Shown here in pieces: positions 16,290 through 23,355 of a stretch of DNA of 23,812 nt (position 1 is its first letter; each line of letters begins with the position of its first letter). The notes below the pieces were generated by a model. That model did no database searches. It worked only from the letters and a program-made list of their open reading frames with translations, and had not been told where the DNA came from. Where the stretch lies: NCBI GenBank assembly GCA_050246435.1, contig JBFWWB010000033.1:1-23812 (forward strand), in the 5' to 3' direction. Origin of the DNA: JAKFWI01 sp050246435. Lineage in GTDB: Bacteria > Pseudomonadota > Alphaproteobacteria > Caulobacterales > Aquidulcibacteraceae. Both the position numbers and the translations under genes were made by a program.

Positions 16290-16607
16290 ATGACCGCGCG
16301 CCAATCCGCGGGAGGCTTCATCAGCGCTCCCGCCGACCTTTCCCTTGCAGCGCTGTTTCCGCCGAACGCGCCGTTCCACGCCGTCGGCGTGGAGGTGATG
16401 CGCTTCTGGGCGAAGCGCGCGAAATCGTACGGCGATTTGCTGATGCGCTTCGCCGATTCCGCCGCGCCGAACGAACTACTCGAAGCGGAAAAGAAATTCC
16501 TCGAAGAGGCGATGGACGATTACCGCGAGAGCGCGAGCGCGGCGTCGCGCATCATGTCCGCCGCTGTCGGCCAATCGGGCAAGACCGCCGCCAACGGCCG
16601 CGCCTGA
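16290..16607 (+). CDS. Small phasin-like protein
   Basis: The product is 105 residues, mostly amphipathic helix. The middle segment, VMRFWAKRAKSYGDLLMRFA followed by NELLEAEKKFLEEAMDDYR, has the pattern of phasin-family proteins (PF09361-like), which coat polyhydroxyalkanoate granules. The match is by pattern only, and such short helical sequences are easily confused with other small coiled-coil proteins. ATG at 16290-16292 is preferred over GTG 16281 because AAGGTGG lies a few bases upstream. Its 3' part overlaps the opposite-strand end of ampG by 132 bases. About 120 bases separate it from maeB, so it may have its own promoter, although I could not find a clear one. No PHA synthase or depolymerase gene is in the window. 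Confidence 0.6.
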   Translation: MTARQSAGGFISAPADLSLAALFPPNAPFHAVGVEVMRFWAKRAKSYGDLLMRFADSAAPNELLEAEKKFLEEAMDDYRESASAASRIMSAAVGQSGKTAANGRA

Positions 16608-17996
16608 AGTCAGGCGCGCCTCCGCCGGCGCCGGCGTCGTTTCCGGCGCCTTGCGAACGCGCGCGGCGAGCACGAGACACAAGACTAGCGCCGGCACGCA
16701 GATGAGGCCGGCGCCGACATAGAAGATCGCGTACGCCTCCATCAGTGCGCGCCCGGCTGACAGCGTATCCACCACCGCGCCGGAGAAGCCTTTCAGGAAC
16801 TTGCCGAACAACGTGTAGATTGAGCTCAGCAATGCGTATTGCGTGGCCGTGTAGCCGACGCTCGTGAGGCTCGACATGTAGGTGACGAGCGCGACGCCGG
16901 CGAACGCATAGCAGAAATTGTCCGTCGCCATCGCCAGGCTGAAAACGCGCAAATCCGGCCCAGTCATCGCAACCAGCGCATATGCCGCGACGCCGACGCC
17001 CTGCAGCACAGCCCCCAGGATCAGCATCCGCATGTAACCCATGCGCAGCGCGCAGACGCCGCCCGCCGCAATCCCGACGATCGAGGCGATGAGGCCGATG
17101 GAAGCGCGCACGCCGCCGACGACGTCCTTCTCCAGCCCGAGATCGTGATAGAATGGCCCGGCGACCGGGCCGATCAGGAATTCCGGCAAGCGGTACACGC
17201 TGATCATCGCCAACATGACGAGCGCCAACCCTCCGTGCGCCTTGAAGAAGGCGATCAGCGGCCCGAAGATCGCGTCGAACAATCCGCGCGCGCTGAGTAA
17301 AGGCGCGGGCTTCGCAGCGGCGGCGGCTTGCGAGGCCGCGGGCTCCGGCGTGCGCAGGGACGCGTATACGCCGACGCCCATCGCCAGCGCCATCAGCACA
17401 TAGGAGAGCGGCCAGCCGAGGTGCTGCGCGAAAATCAGGATCAGAGCGTCCGTCACCAGCAGAGCGGCGCGATAGCCGAGCTGGAACGCAGACGTGAACA
17501 GCCCAAGCTCGTCGGAATCCTTCGCTGCTTCGATCCGCCACGCATCGACCGCGATGTCCTGCGTGGCCGAGGCGAACGCCACCACCAGCGCCAGCACGCC
17601 GATCGTCGCCAGCCCTCCCGGGCCGCCCGGTCCCACCACGGCCATGCCGACGAGGCCGGCGGCGACCATGATCTGGGCGAATAGCGCCCAACCTCGCCGC
17701 CGTCCGAGCGCACCCACGAACGGGGCCGGCAGGCGGTCCACCAGCGGCGACCACAGAAATTTGAACGTGTACGCGAGGCCCACCCAGGACAGAAAGCCGA
17801 TCGCCGTAAGCGTGGCCCCTTCATCGCGCAGCCAATAACCGAAGGTGGCGCCCGTCAGCAGGAACGGCAGGCCGGAGGCGAAGCCCAGCGCCGCCATTGC
17901 GGCCGCCTTCGGCTGGCGTAGGGAGGCAAACACGTCGAGGAAGCCCGGCTTCTTCTCCGCATTGTCCGCGGCGCGCGCCTGCTGCGATTCAGCCAT
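16476..17996 (-). CDS. ampG: AmpG-family muropeptide permease (MFS)
   Basis: AmpG imports GlcNAc-anhydroMurNAc peptides released by lytic transglycosylases so that cell-wall fragments can be recycled. The 506-residue protein is a multi-helix MFS member with AmpG features: GFASGLPFLLTGATFGYWL in helix 1, GFLSWVGLAYTFKFLWSPLVDRL, GRRRGWALFAQIM and the diagnostic ASATQDIAVDAWRIE. ATG at 17994-17996 is preferred to upstream starts because GAGGGA lies eight bases before it. The hydrophobic part ends near residue 450. The last 43 residues (Arg/Ala-rich) lie antisense to the phasin-like gene and may be only a read-through tail: the stop arises opposite a CTA Leu codon in that gene. It is divergent from the transglycosylase homologue, a fitting functional partner. 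Confidence 0.9.
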   Translation of the reverse strand: MAESQQARAADNAEKKPGFLDVFASLRQPKAAAMAALGFASGLPFLLTGATFGYWLRDEGATLTAIGFLSWVGLAYTFKFLWSPLVDRLPAPFVGALGRRRGWALFAQIMVAAGLVGMAVVGPGGPGGLATIGVLALVVAFASATQDIAVDAWRIEAAKDSDELGLFTSAFQLGYRAALLVTDALILIFAQHLGWPLSYVLMALAMGVGVYASLRTPEPAASQAAAAAKPAPLLSARGLFDAIFGPLIAFFKAHGGLALVMLAMISVYRLPEFLIGPVAGPFYHDLGLEKDVVGGVRASIGLIASIVGIAAGGVCALRMGYMRMLILGAVLQGVGVAAYALVAMTGPDLRVFSLAMATDNFCYAFAGVALVTYMSSLTSVGYTATQYALLSSIYTLFGKFLKGFSGAVVDTLSAGRALMEAYAIFYVGAGLICVPALVLCLVLAARVRKAPETTPAPAEARLTSGAAVGGGLARLADSGGHDARRRARALAVIVHRLFEEFLFRFE

Positions 17997-18027
17997 CTTC
18001 CGCTTCCCTCGTTGCGCGCGAACCAGC

Positions 18028-18055
18028 TTGGCGCTGTTCGCCAATGCGGTAAAGC
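18028..18055 (+). promoter_or_regulatory. Candidate promoter of the lytic transglycosylase homologue
   Basis: TTGGCGC at 18028-18034 matches the Caulobacter-type -35 at 6 of 7 positions. After 13 bases, GGTAAAGC at 18048-18055 matches the -10 at 5 of 7. This would give a leader of roughly 75 bases before ATG 18136. Confidence 0.4.
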
Positions 18056-18135
18056 GCTGGCGGCCGCGGGCCTGGAAGGGTCAAAGTGCACGGGAAACGC
18101 AAAGCGAGAGGCGCCGCCTGAAATCGTCGCGCACG

Positions 18136-19242
18136 ATGTTCGCGTTCTTCGCGCTGTGCCTGGGATGGGCGGCGGCGACAGCGCACGCGCGCGAGCCGAC
18201 CGCGGCGGAGCGCGCCGCCTTCGTGGCGTGGCGCGAGCAATATGTGAAAACCGCAATCGACAACGGCCATTCGCTCGCCACTGTGCGGCGCATGCTGGAT
18301 CCGCTGGCTCCCGATCCGCGCGTACTCAGCCGCGCCCGTCCGCCAATCCCGCCGGCGAGCGCAGCGATGATCGCAGACGGCAAGCGCGCGCTGGCGGCGA
18401 ACCGCGCCGCCCTCGCGCAGATATCGGCGCGTTACGGCGTAGAGCGCGAAGTTATCGTCGCGGTGTGGGGCATGCAGGCGCGCTACGGTAAGGCGCCGCT
18501 GGAATACGACTCGCTGACCGTGCTGGCGACCTTGGCGAGCGCCTCGGCGCGGCGCGAGAATTACGAGAACAATATCGACGCGCTGATCGGCCTCGTCGAA
18601 GGCGGCGTGCTGAAAGCCGGCCGGCTCGCCAGCGATTCCGCCGGCGCGCTCGGCCAGCCGCGCCTCATGCCGGAGAAGTTCTACGAGAACGCCGTCGACG
18701 GGGACCGCAACGGGACCGCCGACATCTGGGCGAGTGCGCCGGACATCCTCGCCTCCATCGCCACGTTCCTGGTCAACAGCGGTTGGCAGGCGGGGCAGCC
18801 GATCTTTATCGAAGCGTTCGGCGCGCCGGCGAACGCGGCGAACAGTGATCCTCAAACGCTAAGCGCGTGGGGCAGGCTGGGCGTGCGCGCTGCGAACGGC
18901 GCGCCGATGGCGGGCGCGCGGCGCGCAAGGCTGGTGTTTCCCGACGGACCGGCGGGCCCGGCGATCCTCGCGTTCGCGAATTTCGACGTGCTGCGCAAAG
19001 TCAACGATTCATCGCGCTACGCGCTGACCGCCGCCTTGCTGGCGCGCGGCGTCGCGGGCGGCGGCGCCACGTTGCGCCCATTTGCGCCGCAGGCCGCAGC
19101 GCTCGCCACGCCGCCGGCGGCGGATACGGGCGGTGAAACAGAGCAGGCGTTCGTCTACATTCCGGCGCCGAAACCGCGCCCTGGCGCGCAAGCCTGCGTC
19201 CCCGCCACGCCGCTTGCGCCAGCGCGCGGCGATTGCCGCTGA
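18136..19242 (+). CDS. MltB-family lytic murein transglycosylase homologue, catalytic Glu replaced by Gln
   Basis: Family members (SLT_2/MltB) cleave peptidoglycan glycan strands to 1,6-anhydro ends in the periplasm. The 368-residue product starts with a signal peptide (MFAFFALCLGWAAATAHA, cleavage probably before Arg19). The core aligns well: YGVEREVIVAVWG, LTVLATLASASARRENY, SAGALGQPRLMPEKFYENAV, ADIWASAPDILASIATFLVNSGW. A C-terminal part ends in NFDVLRKVNDSSRYALTAALLA. Where family members have G-(V/R)-E-T, this protein has G-M-Q-A: the catalytic Glu is Gln114 (codon CAG, 18475-18477). The normally conserved QFMPSS is RLMPEK. It may be inactive, a binding protein, or use another residue. 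The frame is open upstream to 17845, but ATG 18136 is the only start next to a signal peptide; no clear Shine-Dalgarno is seen. Confidence 0.88.
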   Translation: MFAFFALCLGWAAATAHAREPTAAERAAFVAWREQYVKTAIDNGHSLATVRRMLDPLAPDPRVLSRARPPIPPASAAMIADGKRALAANRAALAQISARYGVEREVIVAVWGMQARYGKAPLEYDSLTVLATLASASARRENYENNIDALIGLVEGGVLKAGRLASDSAGALGQPRLMPEKFYENAVDGDRNGTADIWASAPDILASIATFLVNSGWQAGQPIFIEAFGAPANAANSDPQTLSAWGRLGVRAANGAPMAGARRARLVFPDGPAGPAILAFANFDVLRKVNDSSRYALTAALLARGVAGGGATLRPFAPQAAALATPPAADTGGETEQAFVYIPAPKPRPGAQACVPATPLAPARGDCR

Positions 19243-19245
19243 ACC

Positions 19246-21015
19246 TCAACCTTCGGCGGCGGCGGGCGCGTAACGGGAGAGCACATCCCTCAGGCGTGCA
19301 GGCTCGATCGGCTTGGTGAGAAAATCGTCCATGCCGGCCGCGAGCGCCGCGGCGCGTTCCTCTTCGCCCGCATCCGCCGTCAGCGCGATCAGCGGCATGC
19401 GCGCGACAGGCCCCGGCAGCGCGCGGATGCGCCGCGCCGCGGCAAGCCCATCGAGCACCGGCATGCGGCGATCGAGAATGGCCATGTCGTAAGCGCTCGC
19501 GCGCACCGCGGCGACCGCGGCCTCACCATTCTCTACAACATCGACGATGCAGCCGACGCGTTCTAGCAAGGTGCGCGCGATCAGCGCGTTCAGCGGATCA
19601 TCCTCCGCCATCAGCACGCGCAGGCCTTCGGCACGCGGCGGCTTTGGCGCGGGCGTCGGCGCGGCGCGGCGTTCGCGCGCGGCCTGCCCCCAGCCAATCA
19701 GCGAGGCGCGCCGCACCGGCTTCACCAGATAGAAGGGCGCGCCGGCTTCGCGATAGCGCGCAAGCAATTCGCGCCGCTCCTGCGGGACGAGCACGATCAC
19801 CGCCGAACACAGCGCCAGATATGGCTGCGGATCGCCCTGCGCGACGGCGTGATCCAGCACGAGGATCTCAGGCTTCGCTGCGGCGCGCGCCTCCGCCAGC
19901 GATTTCGCGATGCGCGGCGCGGCTCCCGCAGCGCGCAGGCCTTCCATGAGCCCGCCCGCCAACAGCGGCGCATCCGAGACGACGAGCGCGCTCAAACCCG
20001 CAAGCGTCATGTTGCGGCGTTCCGCCTCGATCACCGCGAACGGCAGCTCAACCCAGAAGGCCGCGCCTCTTTCGCCGCTATCGAGGCCGGCTTCGCCGCC
20101 CAACAGGCTGGCGAGCTTGTTCACGATCGCAAGGCCGAGGCCGGCGCCGGCGACGCGCCGGCCAGGGCTCGGATCGGCTTGTACGAACGCTTCGAAGATG
20201 CTGCGGCGCATCTCCTCCGGCACGCCGGGGCCGGTGTCGCGCACGGTGAAGCGCAGCCGGCCAGCGGCGGCGGGCGCGATTTCAATCGCCACCTCGCCGG
20301 CGGCGGTGAATTTCACCGCGTTGCCGGCGAGATTGAACAGGATTTGGCGCAGACGGCTTTCATCGCCCAGCACCTTCAAGGGCGCCGCGCTGTCGATGCG
20401 GACGCTGATGTCGAGCCCCTTTTCCTGCGCCTTCGGGCTCAGCAATTCGGCGACGGATTGCACGGTTTCTTCGGGGTCGAAGATGCTTTCGCGGATCTCG
20501 AAGGATTCCGCGTGGATGCGCGCGAAATCGAGGATGTCGGTGATCAGGTGCAGCAAGTGTTCGCCGCTGCCGCGGATGGCGGCGATATATTCGCGCTCCG
20601 GTGCGCCGAGCTGCGATTGGGATAGCACCTCCGCCATGCCGAGGATGCCGTTGAGCGGCGTGCGCAATTCGTGCGTCAGCGTGGCGAAAAGCATGGTTTT
20701 GGCGCGGGCGGCCTGCTCGGCGGCCTCCACCCGCTCCGTCACGTCGCGCGCGATCGCGAGGCGGGCGCCATCGGCCAGCTGCACCTCCCGCCACTCGTAG
20801 CGCCGGCCATTCGGCGCCGGCGCCTCGAAGCGGCGCTCGCCATGCTCGAACGGCGGCGGCTGGAGCCGTCCCCAGGGCGGGCGCGTGGCGCCCGCCGCAT
20901 GCGGAAACGCGCGCTGGAACGCCGCATTCGCGCGCAGGCGCGCGCCGTCCGCGGCGAAGAGCGCCGCGGGATCGGGCGTCGCATCGAAAAGATCGAGCGC
21001 GCTGGAGCCGTCCAT
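19246..21015 (-). CDS. Soluble hybrid sensor histidine kinase
   Basis: The product is 589 residues with no membrane helix, so probably cytoplasmic. In order it has a PAS-like domain (about 5-92), a HisKA dimer/phospho-acceptor domain with H115 in LTHELRTPLNG, and a HATPase domain (N box NLAGNAVKFT, G1 DTGPGVPEE, G2 GAGLGLAIV). Then come a degenerate receiver (about 345-435, with VLDH and LVKP but no clear acidic pair) and a complete C-terminal receiver (465-589; E471-D472-D473, phospho-Asp D515 in ILDRRMP, T in ALTAD, K568). It should autophosphorylate and pass phosphate to D515; the output partner is unknown. ATG at 21013-21015 is likely, though GGAGG is almost adjacent; ATG 21081 would overlap comM. 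It starts 23 bases after comM and ends three bases from the convergent transglycosylase gene. Confidence 0.88.
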   Translation of the reverse strand: MDGSSALDLFDATPDPAALFAADGARLRANAAFQRAFPHAAGATRPPWGRLQPPPFEHGERRFEAPAPNGRRYEWREVQLADGARLAIARDVTERVEAAEQAARAKTMLFATLTHELRTPLNGILGMAEVLSQSQLGAPEREYIAAIRGSGEHLLHLITDILDFARIHAESFEIRESIFDPEETVQSVAELLSPKAQEKGLDISVRIDSAAPLKVLGDESRLRQILFNLAGNAVKFTAAGEVAIEIAPAAAGRLRFTVRDTGPGVPEEMRRSIFEAFVQADPSPGRRVAGAGLGLAIVNKLASLLGGEAGLDSGERGAAFWVELPFAVIEAERRNMTLAGLSALVVSDAPLLAGGLMEGLRAAGAAPRIAKSLAEARAAAKPEILVLDHAVAQGDPQPYLALCSAVIVLVPQERRELLARYREAGAPFYLVKPVRRASLIGWGQAARERRAAPTPAPKPPRAEGLRVLMAEDDPLNALIARTLLERVGCIVDVVENGEAAVAAVRASAYDMAILDRRMPVLDGLAAARRIRALPGPVARMPLIALTADAGEEERAAALAAGMDDFLTKPIEPARLRDVLSRYAPAAAEG

Positions 21016-21038
21016 CCCTCCAAAAACGCCGGGGGTCG

Positions 21039-22559
21039 TTAAGAAACGGTCGCCGTCTCCGGCGCTGCGCGGCCAGCCCATTGGCGGCGGCAGGAAAGCG
21101 CTTCGGCCACGTGCGTGCGGCGCACGCCGTCTGCGCCATCGAGATCGGCGATCGTGCGCGCCACGCGCAAGGCGCGATGATAGCCGCGCGCGGAAAGCCC
21201 CAGGCTTTCAGCCGCCTTCGACAGCAGCGCACGGCCCGCCTCGTCAGGCGCGGCGAAGCGCTCGATCGCAGCGACCTCGGCTTCGGCGTTGGTGGCGGTT
21301 TCCGGCAGCCCCAGCGCGCGGGCGCGATCGGCCTGGGCCGCACGCGCGGCGGCGACGCGAACGGCGGCCTGGGCGCTGCCTTCCGCCGGCGGCGGCAAAG
21401 CGAGATCGGCCGCAGTGACGGGCGGCACGTCGAGCTGCAGATCGATGCGGTCGAGCAGCGGGCCGGAAAGCCGGCCCTGATATTCCGCCGCGCAGCGCGG
21501 GCCGCGGCGGCACGCACCCAGCCCGCCGCCGCAGCGGCACGGATTCATCGCCGCCACCAGCTGGAAGCGCGCGGGATACGAAACGTGATGATTGGCGCGG
21601 GCGACGACGACTGTCCCTGTCTCCAGCGGCTGGCGCAGGGCATCGAGTGCGTGCGGGCTGAATTCTGGGAATTCATCCAGGAACAATACGCCGCGATGGG
21701 CGAGCGAAATCTCCCCCGGCTTGGCGCGCAAGCCGCCGCCGACAAGCGCCGCCATCGACGCGGAATGATGCGGCGCACGAAACGGCCGGGCGCGCGTGAG
21801 CCCGCCGCGCGCCAGCAGGCCGACCATGCTGATTTCGAGCAGCTCCGCCGGCGCGAGCGGCGGCAGCAGGCCCGGCAAGCGCTGGGCGAGCATGGACTTG
21901 CCGGCGCCCGGCGGCCCGACGAGCAGCAGATTGTGGCCCCCGGCGGCGGCGATTTCGAGCGCGCGCTTGGTTTGCTCCTGCCCTTTCACGTCCACGAGAT
22001 CGAGCGCGGCGGGCGGCGGGGCGAGTTCGCCAGGCGCGGGCGGCTGCAGGCGCGCATTGCCGCGGAAATGATTGACGATGGCGATGAGCGATGGCGCGCC
22101 GAGCACCTGCCCGCCGGCCCAGACGGCTTCCGGCCCGGAGGCGGCGGGGCAGATCAGCGTGAGCCCTTCTTCATTGGCCGAAACTGCCGCCGGCAGCGCG
22201 CCCGGCGCAGCGGCGATCGACGCATCGAGCCCCAGTTCGCCGAACGCCAGCACGCCATCCAGCGCGTCCTTCGGGATCACGCCGATGAGGCCCATCAGCG
22301 CCATCGCGATCGGCAGATCGAAATGGCTGCCCTCCTTCGGCAGATCGGCGGGCGCGAGATTGACGACGATGCGATCCGGCGGGAGCGCGAGGCCAAGGCT
22401 GGCGAAGGCGGCGCGCACGCGCTCGCGGCTTTCGTTGCAGGCCTTATCGGCCAGGCCGACGATGACGAAGCCCGGCAGGCCGCCGGAGAGCTGCACCTGC
22501 ACATCCACCCGACGCGCCTCGACGCCCTGGAACGCCACCGTCGCCACTCGCCCGGTCAT
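21039..22559 (-). CDS. comM: ComM/YifB-type Mg-chelatase-fold AAA+ ATPase
   Basis: ComM is a hexameric helicase that drives branch migration when incoming DNA recombines with the chromosome during natural transformation. Its relatives (YifB) are widespread. The 506-residue protein has the N-terminal Lon-protease-like ChlI domain (residues about 20-140, with GLPGFVIVGLADKACNESRERV). The AAA+ core carries Walker A GPPGAGKS (215-222), Walker B GVLFLDEFPEF and the sensor region NHHVSYPARFQLVAAMNPC. A cysteine cluster (CRCGG...CRRGPRC) resembles the family's zinc-binding insert. A C-terminal Mg-chelatase domain includes LGLSARGYHRALRVARTIADL. ATG at 22557-22559 has GAGG seven bases upstream. It probably forms an operon with the histidine kinase, and its promoter region carries a LexA-type box. 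Confidence 0.95.
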   Translation of the reverse strand: MTGRVATVAFQGVEARRVDVQVQLSGGLPGFVIVGLADKACNESRERVRAAFASLGLALPPDRIVVNLAPADLPKEGSHFDLPIAMALMGLIGVIPKDALDGVLAFGELGLDASIAAAPGALPAAVSANEEGLTLICPAASGPEAVWAGGQVLGAPSLIAIVNHFRGNARLQPPAPGELAPPPAALDLVDVKGQEQTKRALEIAAAGGHNLLLVGPPGAGKSMLAQRLPGLLPPLAPAELLEISMVGLLARGGLTRARPFRAPHHSASMAALVGGGLRAKPGEISLAHRGVLFLDEFPEFSPHALDALRQPLETGTVVVARANHHVSYPARFQLVAAMNPCRCGGGLGACRRGPRCAAEYQGRLSGPLLDRIDLQLDVPPVTAADLALPPPAEGSAQAAVRVAAARAAQADRARALGLPETATNAEAEVAAIERFAAPDEAGRALLSKAAESLGLSARGYHRALRVARTIADLDGADGVRRTHVAEALSCRRQWAGRAAPETATVS

Positions 22560-22587
22560 ACGCAGCCTCGTAATCGTGCGCCGTCTT

Positions 22588-22602
22588 GTTCCCTTAATGT
22601 TC
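22588..22602 (-). promoter_or_regulatory. LexA (SOS) box upstream of comM
   Basis: GTTC at 22588-22591 and GTTC at 22599-22602 are separated by exactly seven bases. This is the GTTC-N7-GTTC direct repeat recognised by alphaproteobacterial LexA. It lies 29-43 bases before the comM ATG and just downstream of a TTGACA-like -35, where bound LexA would block RNA polymerase. Confidence 0.7.
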
Positions 22603-22608
22603 CATTAC
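22594..22608 (-). promoter_or_regulatory. Near-consensus CtrA site overlapping the LexA box
   Basis: TTAA at 22594-22597 and TTAC at 22605-22608 are separated by seven bases. This differs from the CtrA consensus TTAA-N7-TTAA at one base. It overlaps the LexA box and abuts the -35. Binding is an inference. Confidence 0.35.
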
Positions 22609-22614
22609 TGTCAA
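22608..22614 (-). promoter_or_regulatory. Candidate -35 element of the comM promoter
   Basis: TTGACAG on the minus strand matches TTGaCgs at 6 of 7 positions and the classical TTGACA exactly. No clean -10 is visible; that region is occupied by the LexA box. Confidence 0.45.
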
Positions 22615-22647
22615 CGGGGGTGAGTGGAATTTGGCGGAAATGCGGGA

Positions 22648-23289
22648 TCAGCCGCCGCCGGCGGTTTCGATCGGGGCGCCCGAAGGCGCGGAGACTGCGC
22701 CGGCATAGGTCGGCGCGCGCACGCTGATATAGGAGACGACCTTCTTCACGCCGCCGACATGCGCGGCGATTTCAGCGGTGCGGCGCATCTCCTCATCGGA
22801 GCGCGCGAGGCCCATTAGATAGACGACGCCGTCATGCGTCTCGATATTGTAGTTGAGCCCCTTCACCGCCTTGCTGGCCACGATGTTGGCGCGCACGCGC
22901 GCGGTGATCATGTCATCCAGCAGCGAGCGGCCCCAGCCCGAAGGGCGGCCGACCTGGATCTCGTTGCGCACCGTCTCCACGCCCTGCACGCTCCACGCGA
23001 TGCGTTCAGCTTCGAGGCGATCCTGATCGGCGGGCACGACACCGGAGAGCAGCATCTTGCCGTCGGCCACTTCGATATCGACCTTCGAGAAGGTCTTCGT
23101 GCTCACGGCCATGAGCTTGGCCTTGGCGACGTTGGAAGCGTTCGCATCGTCGATCGCGCGCCCCAAGGTGCGATCCTGCAAGCCGATGACGCCCGCTTGC
23201 GCCACCGCACCTACGGCCACGATAGCGCAACCGCTTGTCAAGGGCGCAGCGGCGCACGCCATCGCCAACGCCAGCCAAGCTTTCCGCAT
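22648..23289 (-). CDS. Dual-BON-domain outer-membrane lipoprotein (DolP/YraP-like)
   Basis: The 213-residue product starts with a lipoprotein signal, PLTSGC with Cys21. Two BON domains follow: residues about 55-115 (FSKVDIEVADGKMLLSGVV ... VRNEIQVG) and about 123-190 (LNYNIETHDGVVYLMGLA ... VVSYISV). E. coli DolP (YraP), an outer-membrane lipoprotein important for envelope integrity, has the same design of a lipid anchor plus two BON domains and is encoded close to yraN, as here. That layout supports an orthologous role but does not prove it. ATG at 23287-23289 has GGGAG nine bases before it; the longer upstream frame (23322) adds nothing conserved. It follows yraN by 66 bases. Confidence 0.88.
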   Translation of the reverse strand: MRKAWLALAMACAAAPLTSGCAIVAVGAVAQAGVIGLQDRTLGRAIDDANASNVAKAKLMAVSTKTFSKVDIEVADGKMLLSGVVPADQDRLEAERIAWSVQGVETVRNEIQVGRPSGWGRSLLDDMITARVRANIVASKAVKGLNYNIETHDGVVYLMGLARSDEEMRRTAEIAAHVGGVKKVVSYISVRAPTYAGAVSAPSGAPIETAGGG

Positions 23290-23355
23290 CGTGCGATACT
23301 CCCGAAATCCGGGCGGCAGCATCGCTTAACGAGGTTGCGGCGCGATTAACCGCCT

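Noticed and set aside
17845..18135. N-terminal extension of the transglycosylase frame
   Set aside because: It is antisense to the ampG 5' end and would bury the signal peptide.
21081..22727. Plus-strand open frame of 548 codons
   Set aside because: Antisense to comM, with no domain; it would also run over the comM promoter.
23326..23349. Two TTAA half-sites between yraN and the BON gene as a CtrA box
   Set aside because: The spacing is 16 bases, not 7, so it does not fit the CtrA consensus.
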